From: JASLDZ01 sp964242625 | Lineage (GTDB): Bacteria > Pseudomonadota > Alphaproteobacteria > Caulobacterales > Caulobacteraceae | Length of the DNA stretch: 64,000 bases | NCBI GenBank assembly: GCA_964242625.1 | Contig: CAXTAO010000001.1 | Span: 124,001 to 188,000 of the forward strand | Direction of reading: 5' to 3' | Shown: piece by piece, positions 41,182 to 54,366 of the stretch | Numbering within the stretch: the stretch's first letter is position 1 | Layout: each line of letters opens with the position of its first letter | Program-made: the position numbers and the translations under genes | The notes under the pieces: generated by a model | Told to the model about the DNA's origin: nothing | Databases searched by the model: none | Seen by the model: the letters and a program-made list of their open reading frames with translations, nothing else

Positions 41182-43304
41182 GCCCCGGCGCGCTCCACCG
41201 CCCAGATGGCGAACGCCTGGTCCAGCGCGACCTCCTTCAGGAAGTCGAACCGGCCGGACGCGCCGCCGTGCCCCGCCTCCATGTTGAGCTTGAGGAGCAC
41301 GGGCACCTCCGAGGTCGTGTCGTGGCGCAGCCGCGCCACCCATTTCGCAGGCTCCCAGTAGGTCACGCGCGGGTCGGACAGCCCACTCGTGGCCAGCACT
41401 GCGGGATAGGGCTGCGGGGCCACGTTGTCATAGGGGCTATAGCCGGCGATCCGGTCGTAGGCGTCGGCGTCGTGCAGCGGGTCGCCCCACTCGGGCCATT
41501 CCGGCGGGGTGAGCGGCAGCGTCTCGTCACTCATGGTGTTGAGCACGTCGACGAAAGGCACCGCGCCGATCACCCCGGCCCAGAGGTCGGGCCGCAGGTT
41601 GGCCACCGCGCCCATCAGCATGCCCCCGGCCGAGCCGCCATAGGCGACCGTGCGCCCTTTCGCACCGAAGCCGTGCGCGTGAAGGTGCTCGGCCACGGCG
41701 ATGAAGTCGCTGAAGGTGTTCGGCTTCTTCTCGCGGCGACCGTCGAGGAACCAGCCGTAGCCCTTCTCCGACCCGCCGCGCACGTGGGCGATGGCCCATA
41801 TCCACCCCCGGTCGACCAGGCTGAGCCGGCGTATCGAGAAGTCCGGCTCCATGGCCAGACCGTACGATCCATAGCCGTAGAGGAGAAGCGGGGCCGAGCC
41901 GTCGAGCGGCGTGTCGCGCCGCATGAGCACGGTGACGGGTATGCTCGCGCCGTCGGCCGCCGTCGCGTGCAGCCTGCGCGCGACATAGCGGACGGGATCG
42001 TGACCGGACGGGACCTCCTGCACCTTGCGCAGCGTGCGCTCGCGCGTGCGTAGGTCGTAGTCGAACCAGGATCTCGGCGTGGTGGGCGACTGGTAGACCA
42101 CGCGGATGAGGTCGGTCTCCCACTCGTACCCCGTCCCGAACGCCAGGGCGTAGGCCTCCTCGTCGAACGAGAAAGTGTGCTCACCTCCGTCGCGCGACGC
42201 CACGACCATGCGGTCCAGAGCGTCCACCCGCTCGGCGCGCACCAGGTGGTCGCGCACGGCGGCGACGCCGGTGATGTAGCGGCCCGGGCGGTGCGCGATC
42301 CACTCGCGCCAGTCCGCGCGGCCGGGTGCGGCGGCGTCGGCCCACATCAGCTGGTAATCGACGGCGCCGTCGGCGTTGGTGAGGACGACGAGCCGCCCGG
42401 GTTCACCTTCGGTCGGCCAGTGCTCGACCGAATAGCGCAGGCCGGGCGTGCGGGGCTCGACCACGGCGGGCTCGGCGTCCGGCGTCTCGGCCGGGATCAG
42501 CCGCACCTCGCTCGTCTCGTGGTCGCCCGAGCCTATCAGGACGTAGGCGCGGCTCTGCGTAACGCCGACGTGGACGAAGAATCCCGGGTCGGGCTCGGCG
42601 TAGACGAGCGCGTCCTCGCTCCCGCCCACGGAGCGGCGGAAGACCTTGGCCGGGCGGCCGTTCTCGTCGCGCCAGACCCAGAACAGCCACCGCCCGCACG
42701 GACTCCACGCGAAGTCGCCGGTCGAGCTCTCGATATCGGGGCCGAGCGGCGCGCCGGAGCCGATGTCGAAGGTGCGGATCGCGTAGTACTCGGAGCCCTG
42801 TTCGTCGACGGCGTAGGCGTAGGCGCGGTGATCGGGGCTGTGCGCCGCGGCGCCCACCTGGAAGTAACTCGTCCCCTCAGCCAGCCGGGGCTCGTCGAGC
42901 AGGATCTCCTCAGCGCCGCCGTCGCGCGGGGTGCGCACGTGCAGCGGATGCTCGGCCCCCGTCTCGTAGCGGCTGGCGTAGGCGAAGGGGCCGTCGGGGG
43001 AGGGGAGTGAGCTGTCGTCCTCCTTGATGCGCCCGCGCATCTCGGCGAACAGCTCGGCCTGCAGCGCCTCGGTCGGGGCCAACACCGCGCGCGTGTAGGC
43101 GTTCTCCGCCTCCAGGTGCGCGCGAATATCGGCGGCGAGCGCGGATGGATCGCGCATCACCGCCTTCCAGTTTGGGTCCTTGAGCCAGGCGTAGGGGTCG
43201 ACACGCGTGCGGCCGAGCTGCTCGATCACGAGCGGTCTCCGCTCGGCCGCGGGCGCCTCCGGGGCCGGGCGGGCGGGGCCGGCGTCGTCCGCCGTTTCGG
43301 GCAT
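41178..43304 (-). CDS. ptrB: Oligopeptidase B (S9A serine peptidase)
   Basis: This 708-residue cytoplasmic prolyl-oligopeptidase-fold peptidase cleaves short peptides after Arg or Lys. It starts with the expected DPYAWLKDPNWKAVM and carries a beta-propeller domain in the middle. The C-terminal hydrolase domain has the nucleophile in YGGSAGGMLMG, followed by a VPFVDVLNTMSDETLPLT stretch. The His region is MEAGHGGASGRFD. Its length matches oligopeptidase B (about 700). It is coupled to the downstream GNAT gene by a four-base overlap. Confidence 0.93.
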   Translation of the reverse strand: MPETADDAGPARPAPEAPAAERRPLVIEQLGRTRVDPYAWLKDPNWKAVMRDPSALAADIRAHLEAENAYTRAVLAPTEALQAELFAEMRGRIKEDDSSLPSPDGPFAYASRYETGAEHPLHVRTPRDGGAEEILLDEPRLAEGTSYFQVGAAAHSPDHRAYAYAVDEQGSEYYAIRTFDIGSGAPLGPDIESSTGDFAWSPCGRWLFWVWRDENGRPAKVFRRSVGGSEDALVYAEPDPGFFVHVGVTQSRAYVLIGSGDHETSEVRLIPAETPDAEPAVVEPRTPGLRYSVEHWPTEGEPGRLVVLTNADGAVDYQLMWADAAAPGRADWREWIAHRPGRYITGVAAVRDHLVRAERVDALDRMVVASRDGGEHTFSFDEEAYALAFGTGYEWETDLIRVVYQSPTTPRSWFDYDLRTRERTLRKVQEVPSGHDPVRYVARRLHATAADGASIPVTVLMRRDTPLDGSAPLLLYGYGSYGLAMEPDFSIRRLSLVDRGWIWAIAHVRGGSEKGYGWFLDGRREKKPNTFSDFIAVAEHLHAHGFGAKGRTVAYGGSAGGMLMGAVANLRPDLWAGVIGAVPFVDVLNTMSDETLPLTPPEWPEWGDPLHDADAYDRIAGYSPYDNVAPQPYPAVLATSGLSDPRVTYWEPAKWVARLRHDTTSEVPVLLKLNMEAGHGGASGRFDFLKEVALDQAFAIWAVERAGA

Positions 43305-43312
43305 TCCGGCGG

Positions 43313-44167
43313 TCAGGCGTTCGCGTCCGGGAAGTCGGCGCCCAGCGCGGTGTCGCGCCAGGCGGCGATCTCCTTGAGCACGCCCTCGTGCTTGGCGGTG
43401 ACCTCCCGGACCGCAAAGGCGCCGAGCACGAGGCGCAGCGGTGGCGCGTCGGACTGGAGCGCGCTGATGATCGCCTCCGCCGCGCGGACGGGGTCGCCGG
43501 GTTGGGAGCCGCTATAGCCGCGCATCTGCTCGCGCCGAGCGCCCGCCGTGTCCTTGTAGGCGTCGAGCGGGTGCTGAGTGGCGTGGAGCGAACGGCCGGC
43601 GAAGTCGGTGCGGAAGGGGCCGGGCTCGACCAACATCACCTTGGGACCGAGCGGGGCCAACTCCTTGGAGAGCGCCTCGCTCACCGCCTCCACCGCGTGC
43701 TTGGTCGCCGAGTAGTAGCCGGAGCCGGGGAAGGCCAGCGCGCCCGCCACCGACGACAGGTTGACGACGAAGCCCTCGCCCTGGGCGCGCAGGGTGGGCA
43801 GGGCGGCCTTGGTGACGTCGATCAGGCCGAAGACGTTGGTCTCGAACATGGCGCGGACGGGTTCGTCTTCGCCCTCCTCGATCGCGGCCATGTAGCCGTA
43901 GCCGGCGTTGTTCACGAGCACGTCGATGCGGCCGAACGCGTCCACCGCCGCCTGGATGGCGGCGCGATTCTGTGCGGGGTCGGTCACGTCCTGACCGACG
44001 ACCTTCACCTTGTCTTCGCGCCCCTCGGCGAGGTCGGCCAGCGCGTCGGGCCTGCGCGCGGTGGCGACCAGCCGCCAGCCCCGGTCGATGATGAGCTTGG
44101 CGAGCTCGCGGCCGAAGCCGGTGGAGCAGCCGGTGATAAGCCAGACGGGATCGGCGGGCAGGGTCAT
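43313..44167 (-). CDS. SDR-family NAD(P)-dependent oxidoreductase
   Basis: This 284-residue classical short-chain dehydrogenase has the cofactor motif ITGCSTGFGRELA, NNAGYGYM, catalytic Ser in VNLSSVAG, and YYSATKHAVE. These match the large group annotated as oxidoreductases or short-chain dehydrogenases of unknown substrate. It ends 8 bases from the oligopeptidase B start. The ATG at 44167 precedes MTLPADPVWLITGC and is the natural start; a longer upstream frame is shadow. Confidence 0.9.
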   Translation of the reverse strand: MTLPADPVWLITGCSTGFGRELAKLIIDRGWRLVATARRPDALADLAEGREDKVKVVGQDVTDPAQNRAAIQAAVDAFGRIDVLVNNAGYGYMAAIEEGEDEPVRAMFETNVFGLIDVTKAALPTLRAQGEGFVVNLSSVAGALAFPGSGYYSATKHAVEAVSEALSKELAPLGPKVMLVEPGPFRTDFAGRSLHATQHPLDAYKDTAGARREQMRGYSGSQPGDPVRAAEAIISALQSDAPPLRLVLGAFAVREVTAKHEGVLKEIAAWRDTALGADFPDANA

Positions 44168-44205
44168 GGACGGCCTCGGTATCGGAGAGGGGAAGGAAGC
44201 GCGCG

Positions 44206-44646
44206 TCAGGCGCGGCGGAACACCATGGCCACGCCGTTCATGCAGTAGCGCAGGCCGGTGGGGGCGGGGCCGTCGTCGAACACGTGGCCGAGATGGCCGC
44301 CGCAGCGGGCGCAGTGCACCTCCGTGCGCGACATGAGGAGCGAGCGGTCGGTCTGGGTCAGCACCGCGCCACGCGTCACGAACGGGCGCGTGAACGAGGG
44401 CCAGCCCGTGCCGCTGTCGAACTTGTCGGCGGTGCGGAACAGGCGATTGTCGCAGCCCCGACAGGAGAAGACGCCCGGCTCGTGCACCTTGTTGAGCGGG
44501 CTCGTGTACGGGGCCTCGGTGCCGGCCTGGCGCAGCACCTGGTAGACAGGTCCGGGCAGCTGGGCGCGCCACTGAGCGTCGGTCTTCTGCACGGGATAGC
44601 GGGTGTCGTCCCGCGGGCGCGCGGGCTGGCCGAACAGGGCGAACAT
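44206..44646 (-). CDS. msrB: Peptide-methionine (R)-S-oxide reductase
   Basis: This 146-residue reductase repairs methionine-R-sulfoxide in proteins. Zinc ligands are C62, C65, C112 and C115 (SCRGC and HCARCGG). The catalytic Cys is C135 in GLRYCMN, and GWPSFTRP is the family's substrate-side motif. The active residue is Cys, not selenocysteine, even though the genome has Sec machinery. No msrA gene lies nearby. Confidence 0.95.
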   Translation of the reverse strand: MFALFGQPARPRDDTRYPVQKTDAQWRAQLPGPVYQVLRQAGTEAPYTSPLNKVHEPGVFSCRGCDNRLFRTADKFDSGTGWPSFTRPFVTRGAVLTQTDRSLLMSRTEVHCARCGGHLGHVFDDGPAPTGLRYCMNGVAMVFRRA

Positions 44647-44725
44647 GGGTCGGTCTATCTCCTGAAGCTCGCCCCCGCCGCATGTGGGCGCGCGCCTCGC
44701 CCGCCGCCACCCGCGCCGGCGCGGG

Positions 44726-45175
44726 TCAGTCGGGGTAGAGGACGGAAAGCGTCTCCGCGACGCAGGCGGGCCGCTCGGCGCCCTCCACCTCGATCGTGCA
44801 ACGGTTGCGCAGCTGCAGTCCGCCGGCCTTCGGCTCCGCCGCGAGCAGCTCCTGGCGTAGACGCACGCGCGCGCCCACGGGCACGGCGCTGGTGAAGCGC
44901 ACCCGCTCGGTGCCGTAGTTCACGCCCCGACTGACGCCCCGCACGGTGAGGATCTGCGGCGCGAGACCTGCGATCATCGACAGCGTCAGGTAGCCATGGA
45001 CGATCGGGCCGCCGATCTCGCGGGTGGCGCGCTCCACGTCCACGTGGATCCACTGGTGATCGCCGGTGGCTTCGGCGAAGGAGTCGACGCGCGCCTGGCT
45101 GATCTCCACCCAGGGCGACACGCCGACCTCCGTCCCCACGAGGGTGGGGAGGTCGGCGAAGGCGATCTCGCGCAC
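44726..45175 (-). CDS. MaoC-family dehydratase (hotdog fold)
   Basis: This 149-residue single-domain hotdog protein resembles (R)-specific enoyl-CoA hydratase, with QWIHVDVERA catalytic Asp/His region near residue 45 and IVHGYLTLSMIAGL. It probably hydrates crotonyl-CoA-type substrates. The GTG start at 45175 lies 5 bases after mlaC ends, so it is placed behind the lipid-transport genes. The longer upstream frame is shadow. Physiological substrate is unknown. Confidence 0.85.
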   Translation of the reverse strand: MREIAFADLPTLVGTEVGVSPWVEISQARVDSFAEATGDHQWIHVDVERATREIGGPIVHGYLTLSMIAGLAPQILTVRGVSRGVNYGTERVRFTSAVPVGARVRLRQELLAAEPKAGGLQLRNRCTIEVEGAERPACVAETLSVLYPD

Positions 45176-45180
45176 GCCGC

Positions 45181-45849
45181 TCAGGACCGCGGCGCGTTGG
45201 CGGTCTGGGTGCGGAGCTGGCGGATGAGCACGTTGATGTCGCCGCGGTTGTTGTCCAGCGTCGACACGAAGTCCTGCCGCTCCGTGATCGCCAACCAGAC
45301 GCCGGCGACGTTGACGTCGACCACCTTCCAGCCCTGCGGGCCGTTGATGACGCGCCACGCGACGGGCATCGGGCGGCTCTGGCGGCCACCCATGACGTTC
45401 GAGGTCACCACGACATCACCCGGACGGCGTGCCGCGGAGCCGGTCACCTGCAGCGACTCGCCGTGGTACTGGCCGAGGCGGTTCTCGTAGACGCTGTTAG
45501 CGTACTCCCGGAACGCGGCGGCGAACTGCTGGTACTGAGCCGGGCTGATCGTGCGGCGGTACTTGCCGAGCACGAAGTCGGTGATGCGCGGAACGTCGGC
45601 GGCCTGGTCGACAAAGGCGTGGAACTCGGCCTTCTCCTGGCCGCCGCCCCCATCCGAGCGCAGGATCTGCAGCGCGCGCGAGGCCTCGCGCTGAACGAAG
45701 GCCTCCGCGCCGGCGTCACGCTGGCTCTGCGCCAGCGCGGGGGTGGCTGGGGCGACGACGACGAGGAGCGGCGTGGCCGCGGCCAGCGCCAGGGCGACCG
45801 CGCGGGCGGCGGAACGGTGGGGGCTCACGGGCGGACTCCGGGGCTTCAC
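45181..45849 (-). CDS. mlaC: MlaC-type phospholipid-binding periplasmic protein
   Basis: This 222-residue protein has a Sec signal (cleavage near ALAQ, residue 41) and the Tol-tolerance/MlaC fold with VPRITDFVLGKYRRTISPAQ, FREYANSVYENRL and WKVVDVNVAGVWLA. MlaC shuttles phospholipids between the outer-membrane MlaA complex and the inner-membrane MlaFEDB pump. The GTG at 45849 is the first of two possible starts; GTG 45828 is also reasonable. It lies 5 bases after mlaA. Confidence 0.88.
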   Translation of the reverse strand: MKPRSPPVSPHRSAARAVALALAAATPLLVVVAPATPALAQSQRDAGAEAFVQREASRALQILRSDGGGGQEKAEFHAFVDQAADVPRITDFVLGKYRRTISPAQYQQFAAAFREYANSVYENRLGQYHGESLQVTGSAARRPGDVVVTSNVMGGRQSRPMPVAWRVINGPQGWKVVDVNVAGVWLAITERQDFVSTLDNNRGDINVLIRQLRTQTANAPRS

Positions 45850-45854
45850 AGGGT

Positions 45855-46820
45855 TCAGGACGCCGGCGACGCGGCGATGAGGTCGGCGACGGCGTCACCC
45901 GATATGGGCGCGGTCGAGGCCGGCGTGTTGGAGGCACTGGGGCCGGGAGCGGCGGGCGGCGGCGTCGCCGGGCGCTCCTGTTCGCCTTCGGCCCCCGCGT
46001 CGGTCGGCGAGGGGGAGGGTGTGGCGCCCGTCGAGCGCGACGGTGACGATGACGGCGGGCCGAAGTCGGGCAGCGCTTGCACGTTGGCGGCGCTCGTCTC
46101 CTCTCCGCGCACCTCCGCTTGGCGGCTCTGCAGATAGGCCGAGCGGATGGTGGCGTAGGGGTCGGTCGCCGTGCGGTTCACGTCCTTAATCAGCGGATCG
46201 AGCTGGTCGCGCGCGTCGATGCCGCCCACGATTGCGCGCGTGGGTGCGAGCACCTCCCGCCCCGAGTAGTTGACGCTGTTCAGGGGGTCGACCACGCCAT
46301 CGACGATCCGGCCGGCGCCGTCGCGGATCGTCGTGGGCCCGAGCACCGGCAGGTACACGTACGGGCCCTGCGGCACGCCGTAGCGCGCCAGCGTCAGCCC
46401 GAAGTCGGCGTTGTGGTAGGGGAGATCGCTCCCCGCCACGTCGAACACGCCGCCGACGCCCACCGTCGAGTTCACGGTGAAGCGGCCCAGCGCCGTCAGC
46501 GCGCGAACGGGGCGCAGCTGCAGGGCGTCGTTGATGATGATCACCGGGTGGGTGGCGTTGACCAAGACGTTGTGCAAGCCGCGACGGATCGGCGTGGGCG
46601 TGGCGTGGTGATAGAAGACCACCCCCGGCCGCAGCACTCGGCGATCCAGCACGGCGTTGAACGCGTACACTCGCCGATTGACCCCCTCCCAAGGGTCGTC
46701 CACCCCCGGCGAGGGAGCGGCGGCGGCGGCGGCGGGCGGGGCGGCCTGGGCCGCTGCGACGCCGGAGGCGCCCAGGCTCACGGCCAGGGCGCTTCCGCCG
46801 ATCAGAAGGCTGCGGATCAC
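45855..46820 (-). CDS. mlaA: MlaA/VacJ-family outer-membrane lipid transport protein, without lipobox
   Basis: This 321-residue protein has the MlaA core: DPWEGVNRRVYAFNAVLDR, GLHNVLVNATHPVIIIND, RFTVNSTVGVGGVFDVA and QGPYVYLPVLGPTTIRD. MlaA removes phospholipids from the outer leaflet of the outer membrane. Canonical MlaA is a lipoprotein, but here the signal region ends in AAAQA with no Cys, so it would be cleaved by signal peptidase I. The last 75 residues are a Pro/Ser/Thr-rich tail. The GTG at 46820 follows the pattern of the signal peptide. Confidence 0.87.
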   Translation of the reverse strand: MIRSLLIGGSALAVSLGASGVAAAQAAPPAAAAAAPSPGVDDPWEGVNRRVYAFNAVLDRRVLRPGVVFYHHATPTPIRRGLHNVLVNATHPVIIINDALQLRPVRALTALGRFTVNSTVGVGGVFDVAGSDLPYHNADFGLTLARYGVPQGPYVYLPVLGPTTIRDGAGRIVDGVVDPLNSVNYSGREVLAPTRAIVGGIDARDQLDPLIKDVNRTATDPYATIRSAYLQSRQAEVRGEETSAANVQALPDFGPPSSSPSRSTGATPSPSPTDAGAEGEQERPATPPPAAPGPSASNTPASTAPISGDAVADLIAASPAS

Positions 46821-46924
46821 GCGACGACGCTCCTCGTTCCGCGCGAAACAGCCGCGCTCGTCGGCGCTAACGCTTAAACGCGAATTCGGTGGCGTACGAT
46901 CTCGTACACGCTTGACCCGAGCAC

Positions 46925-46940
46925 ATAAAGATATCCTTAT
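46925..46940. promoter_or_regulatory. Palindromic operator (SahR-like) upstream of the methionine operon
   Basis: The 16-base sequence ATAAAGATATCCTTAT is a near-perfect inverted repeat (7 of 8 pairs) centred on GATATC. It ends directly before the first start codon of the ArsR-methyltransferase gene. Its AT-rich composition stands out in this GC-rich region. It resembles the ATAAAGATATCTTTAT-type sites that I associate with SahR regulation of methionine-cycle genes; that comparison is from memory. It is a likely autoregulatory site. Confidence 0.7.
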
Positions 46941-47933
46941 ATGTCCATGGCGCTGAGAGCGGGCGAGCTGGTGGAGGTGTTGCGCGCGGCGGGCGAGCCG
47001 ACCCGCCTGCGCGTGCTGGCGCTCCTTTCGGGCGAGGAGCTCGCCGTCATGGAGCTGGGTCGCATCCTGGGCCAGAGCCAGCCGCGCGTGTCGCGCCACC
47101 TGCGGCTCCTCGTCGAGGCGGGGCTCGTGGAGCGCTTTCCCGACGGCGCGTGGGTGTTCTACCGACTGGCCGCCGCCGAGCCCGCGCGCTCGCTCGTGGC
47201 GGACATGCTGGCCCGGCTCGATCCCGCGGACGGCGAGCTCGTCGGCGACGCCGCCCGACTCGACGAGGTCCGCGCCGAGCGCGCCGCCGACGCCGCGGCC
47301 TACTTCGGCCGCAACGCCGCGAGATGGGACGAGCTGCGCTCGCTCCATGTCGACGAGGCCGAGGTGGAAGCGGCGATCGCCCGCGCGGCGGGTCCCGGGC
47401 GCTTCCGACGCCTCCTGGACCTCGGCACGGGCACGGGGCGCATGCTGGCGCTGCTTGCGCCCCGGGCCGACGAGGCGCTGGGGCTCGACCTGAGCCAGCA
47501 GATGCTGAACGTCGCGCGCAGCCACGCCCCGGACGGGGGCGCCCGGTGCGCCCTGCGCCACGGCGACATCACCGCCACAGGCCTGGCCGACGGCTGGGCC
47601 GACCTCGTGGTCATCCACCGCGTGCTGCACTACCTCGCCGATCCGGGAGCGGCGGTGTGCGAGGCGGCGCGGCTCGTCGCCCCCGATGGGCGCCTCCTGA
47701 TCGTCGACTTCGCCCCGCACGCGCTGGAGCACCTGCGCGAACAGCACCAGCACCGCCGACTGGGTTTCTCCACCGAGGAGATGGCGCGCTGGCTCGGGGC
47801 TGCAGGGCTCTCGCCCGAGCCGCCGGTGATCCTGCCGCCCACGGAGCCGGGCGTACTGACCGTGATGATCTGGCGCGCCACCCCGGCGCGCGGCCGGGCG
47901 GCTGCGCCCGCGCCCTTGCAGTCCGCCGCCTAG
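46941..47933 (+). CDS. ArsR-family regulator fused to a SAM-dependent methyltransferase domain (SahR-like)
   Basis: This 330-residue protein joins an N-terminal winged helix (residues 10-80, with RILGQSQPRVSRHLRLL as recognition region) to a class I methyltransferase-like domain. That domain has a SAM motif LDLGTGTGR near residue 160 and a VIHRVLHYLADPG segment. It probably represses the met operon and senses S-adenosylhomocysteine through the methyltransferase fold, as proposed for SahR. It directly precedes metF. The first ATG abuts the operator, with no ribosome-binding site, suggesting a leaderless transcript; ATG 46947 is an alternative. Confidence 0.85.
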   Translation: MSMALRAGELVEVLRAAGEPTRLRVLALLSGEELAVMELGRILGQSQPRVSRHLRLLVEAGLVERFPDGAWVFYRLAAAEPARSLVADMLARLDPADGELVGDAARLDEVRAERAADAAAYFGRNAARWDELRSLHVDEAEVEAAIARAAGPGRFRRLLDLGTGTGRMLALLAPRADEALGLDLSQQMLNVARSHAPDGGARCALRHGDITATGLADGWADLVVIHRVLHYLADPGAAVCEAARLVAPDGRLLIVDFAPHALEHLREQHQHRRLGFSTEEMARWLGAAGLSPEPPVILPPTEPGVLTVMIWRATPARGRAAAPAPLQSAA

Positions 47934-47945
47934 GAGCCGTCCCGC

Positions 47946-48925
47946 GTGAGCGCTTCCGCCGCGGCTGCGGCCGCCCGACCCCCCGTCCCGGACGCCGCGC
48001 CGACCGCGCGCGCGCAGGGCGTCATCGCGCGTTCCGCCCGGCGGGGGCCGCGGCCGCTACAGGTGTCCTTCGAGTTCTTCCCGCCCAAGTCGGACGAGGC
48101 GGAGGCCCAGCTGTGGGCGGCGGTGCAGAAGCTCGCGCCGCTCGACCCCGCCTTCGTGTCGGTGACCTACGGCGCGGGCGGCTCCACCCGCGAGCGCACC
48201 CACCGCACCGTGCGCCGCATGCTGGACGAGACACGCCTGAAGCCCGCCGCCCACCTCACCTGCGTGGACGCCACCCGCGAGGAGGTGGACGCAGTGGTGC
48301 GCGACTACTGGGCGGCGGGCGTACGCCACATCGTGGCCCTGCGCGGCGATCCGCCCGGCGGCGCCGGCATCGGCGGCCGTTACCAGCCCCACGCCCACGG
48401 CTACGCCAACGCCACCGAGCTCACCGCCGCGATCACCCGCATCGCGCCCTTCGAGGTGAGCGTCGGCTGCTATCCCGAGCACCACCCGGAGACGGGCTCC
48501 TTCGACCGCGACCTCGACGTGCTCAAGGCCAAGGTCGACGCCGGGGCCACCCGCGCCATCAGCCAGTTCTTCTTCGACATCGACGCCTTCCTGCGCTGGG
48601 CCGAGCGGGTGCGCGCGGCGGGGGTGACCATCCCGATCCTGCCGGGGGTCATGCCGGTGACCAACGTGAAGGCGCTGCGGCGCATGGCCGGCCAGTGCGG
48701 GGCCTCGCTGCCCCCTTGGCTCGACGGCCTGTTCGACGGGCTGGACGACGATCCGGAGACGCGCCGCCTCGTGGCCTGCTCGGTGGCCGCCGAGATGTGC
48801 GCGCGGCTGGAGGAGGAGGGCTTCGACGAGCTCCACTTCTATACGCTGAACCGCGCCGACCTCGCCTACGCCATCTGCCGGATGCTGGGCGGCCGCGACC
48901 GCGCGCGCGCCGACGAGGCGGCGGC

Positions 48926-48929
<4 letters not shown>
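47946..48929 (+). CDS. metF: 5,10-methylenetetrahydrofolate reductase
   Basis: This 327-residue FAD enzyme makes 5-methyltetrahydrofolate for methionine synthase. Signatures are the VSFEFFPPKSDEAE start of the barrel, the VTYGAGGSTRERTH loop, AHLTCVDATREEVD, and ISQFFFDIDAFLRW. A GTG start at 47946 gives an Ala-rich 36-residue N-terminal extension before the barrel. Its stop codon overlaps the following metH start (GTGA). It is part of the coupled methionine operon. Confidence 0.95.
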
Positions 48930-49986
<1,057 letters not shown>

Positions 49987-49990
<4 letters not shown>

Positions 49991-50393
49991 CCGGCCGCCC
50001 CGATCCCGCGCTCGCCTTGTCGCAGGTGGAGGTCGAGGCGCTGCGCACCCTGCGCACGCGGCTGAACAAGCCCGCGACGAGCGACGCCGCCTCCGCCACG
50101 CTCGGCCGCGTCTTCTTGGCTGTCATGGCCCGCAACGGCGTCGAGCCCGCGGCCGACCCCGCCGGCCTTGCCCTGCTGGAGGCGACGCTCGGCCGCGAGC
50201 CGCGTACGCTCACCGCCGCGGTCCGGGGCGCGGCGGGGATGGCCAACCTGCGCCTCCTCACCGCCCTCCTGGCCCGACGCCTCGCCGCCAGCACCGCGGA
50301 TTGGCGCGCCCTGCAGACCGCCAGCGCGCCTCAGGCCGCGATCTCCCGCCGCCTCCAGCTCGCCGGCCGCGAGCCTGACCCCCACGCCGCCGC

Positions 50394-50397
<4 letters not shown>
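49987..50397 (+). CDS. Protein of unknown function coupled between the two MetH polypeptides
   Basis: This 136-residue, Ala- and Arg-rich protein has no Cys, no signal peptide and no membrane segment. Predicted helices dominate (VEVEALRTLRTRLNK near residue 13; MANLRLLTALLARRLA near residue 88). The start overlaps the metH(N) stop codon (GTGA) and its stop codon overlaps the metH(C) start (ATGA), so it is translated in step with both. It is not part of any MetH domain I know. It may bridge the two halves, act in cobalamin delivery, or only be a passenger. No function is assigned. Confidence 0.75.
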
Positions 50398-53078
<2,681 letters not shown>

Positions 53079-53106
53079 GCGGACGTAGCTTGGCGACCAT
53101 CCGAGA

Positions 53107-53121
53107 GAACATCTTGCGAAC
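53107..53121. promoter_or_regulatory. LexA (SOS) box upstream of recA
   Basis: The direct repeat GAAC-N7-GAAC (ATCTTGC spacer) is the reverse-complement form of the alphaproteobacterial LexA site GTTC-N7-GTTC. It lies 105 bases upstream of the recA ATG. It predicts LexA repression of recA and induction by DNA damage. Confidence 0.88.
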
Positions 53122-53140
53122 GGGAACGAAAGGTGCACAG

Positions 53141-53226
53141 ATGAGCGGGTCGGCGCGACGCGCCCGCGGGGCCCGCAGTCCGCCCCCGGACGCCGCGGGA
53201 ATCGTGGCAGAGGGAAGGGCGGATCA

Positions 53227-53230
<4 letters not shown>
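53141..53230 (+). CDS. Possible 29-codon upstream open reading frame coupled to recA
   Basis: An ATG at 53141, behind an AAGGTG ribosome-binding site, opens a 29-residue frame rich in Arg, Ala and Pro. Its TGA overlaps the recA ATG (ATGA). The peptide is low complexity and may be fortuitous. If translated, it would couple recA initiation to leader translation. Confidence 0.3.
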
Positions 53231-54288
<1,058 letters not shown>

Positions 54289-54366
54289 GGGCGTCAGGGA
54301 TCGGCCGAGGCCTTCGTTCGGCGGCGGCGCGGCTGCGTGCTAGGCCGCTTCGACCGGAGGTCGCCC

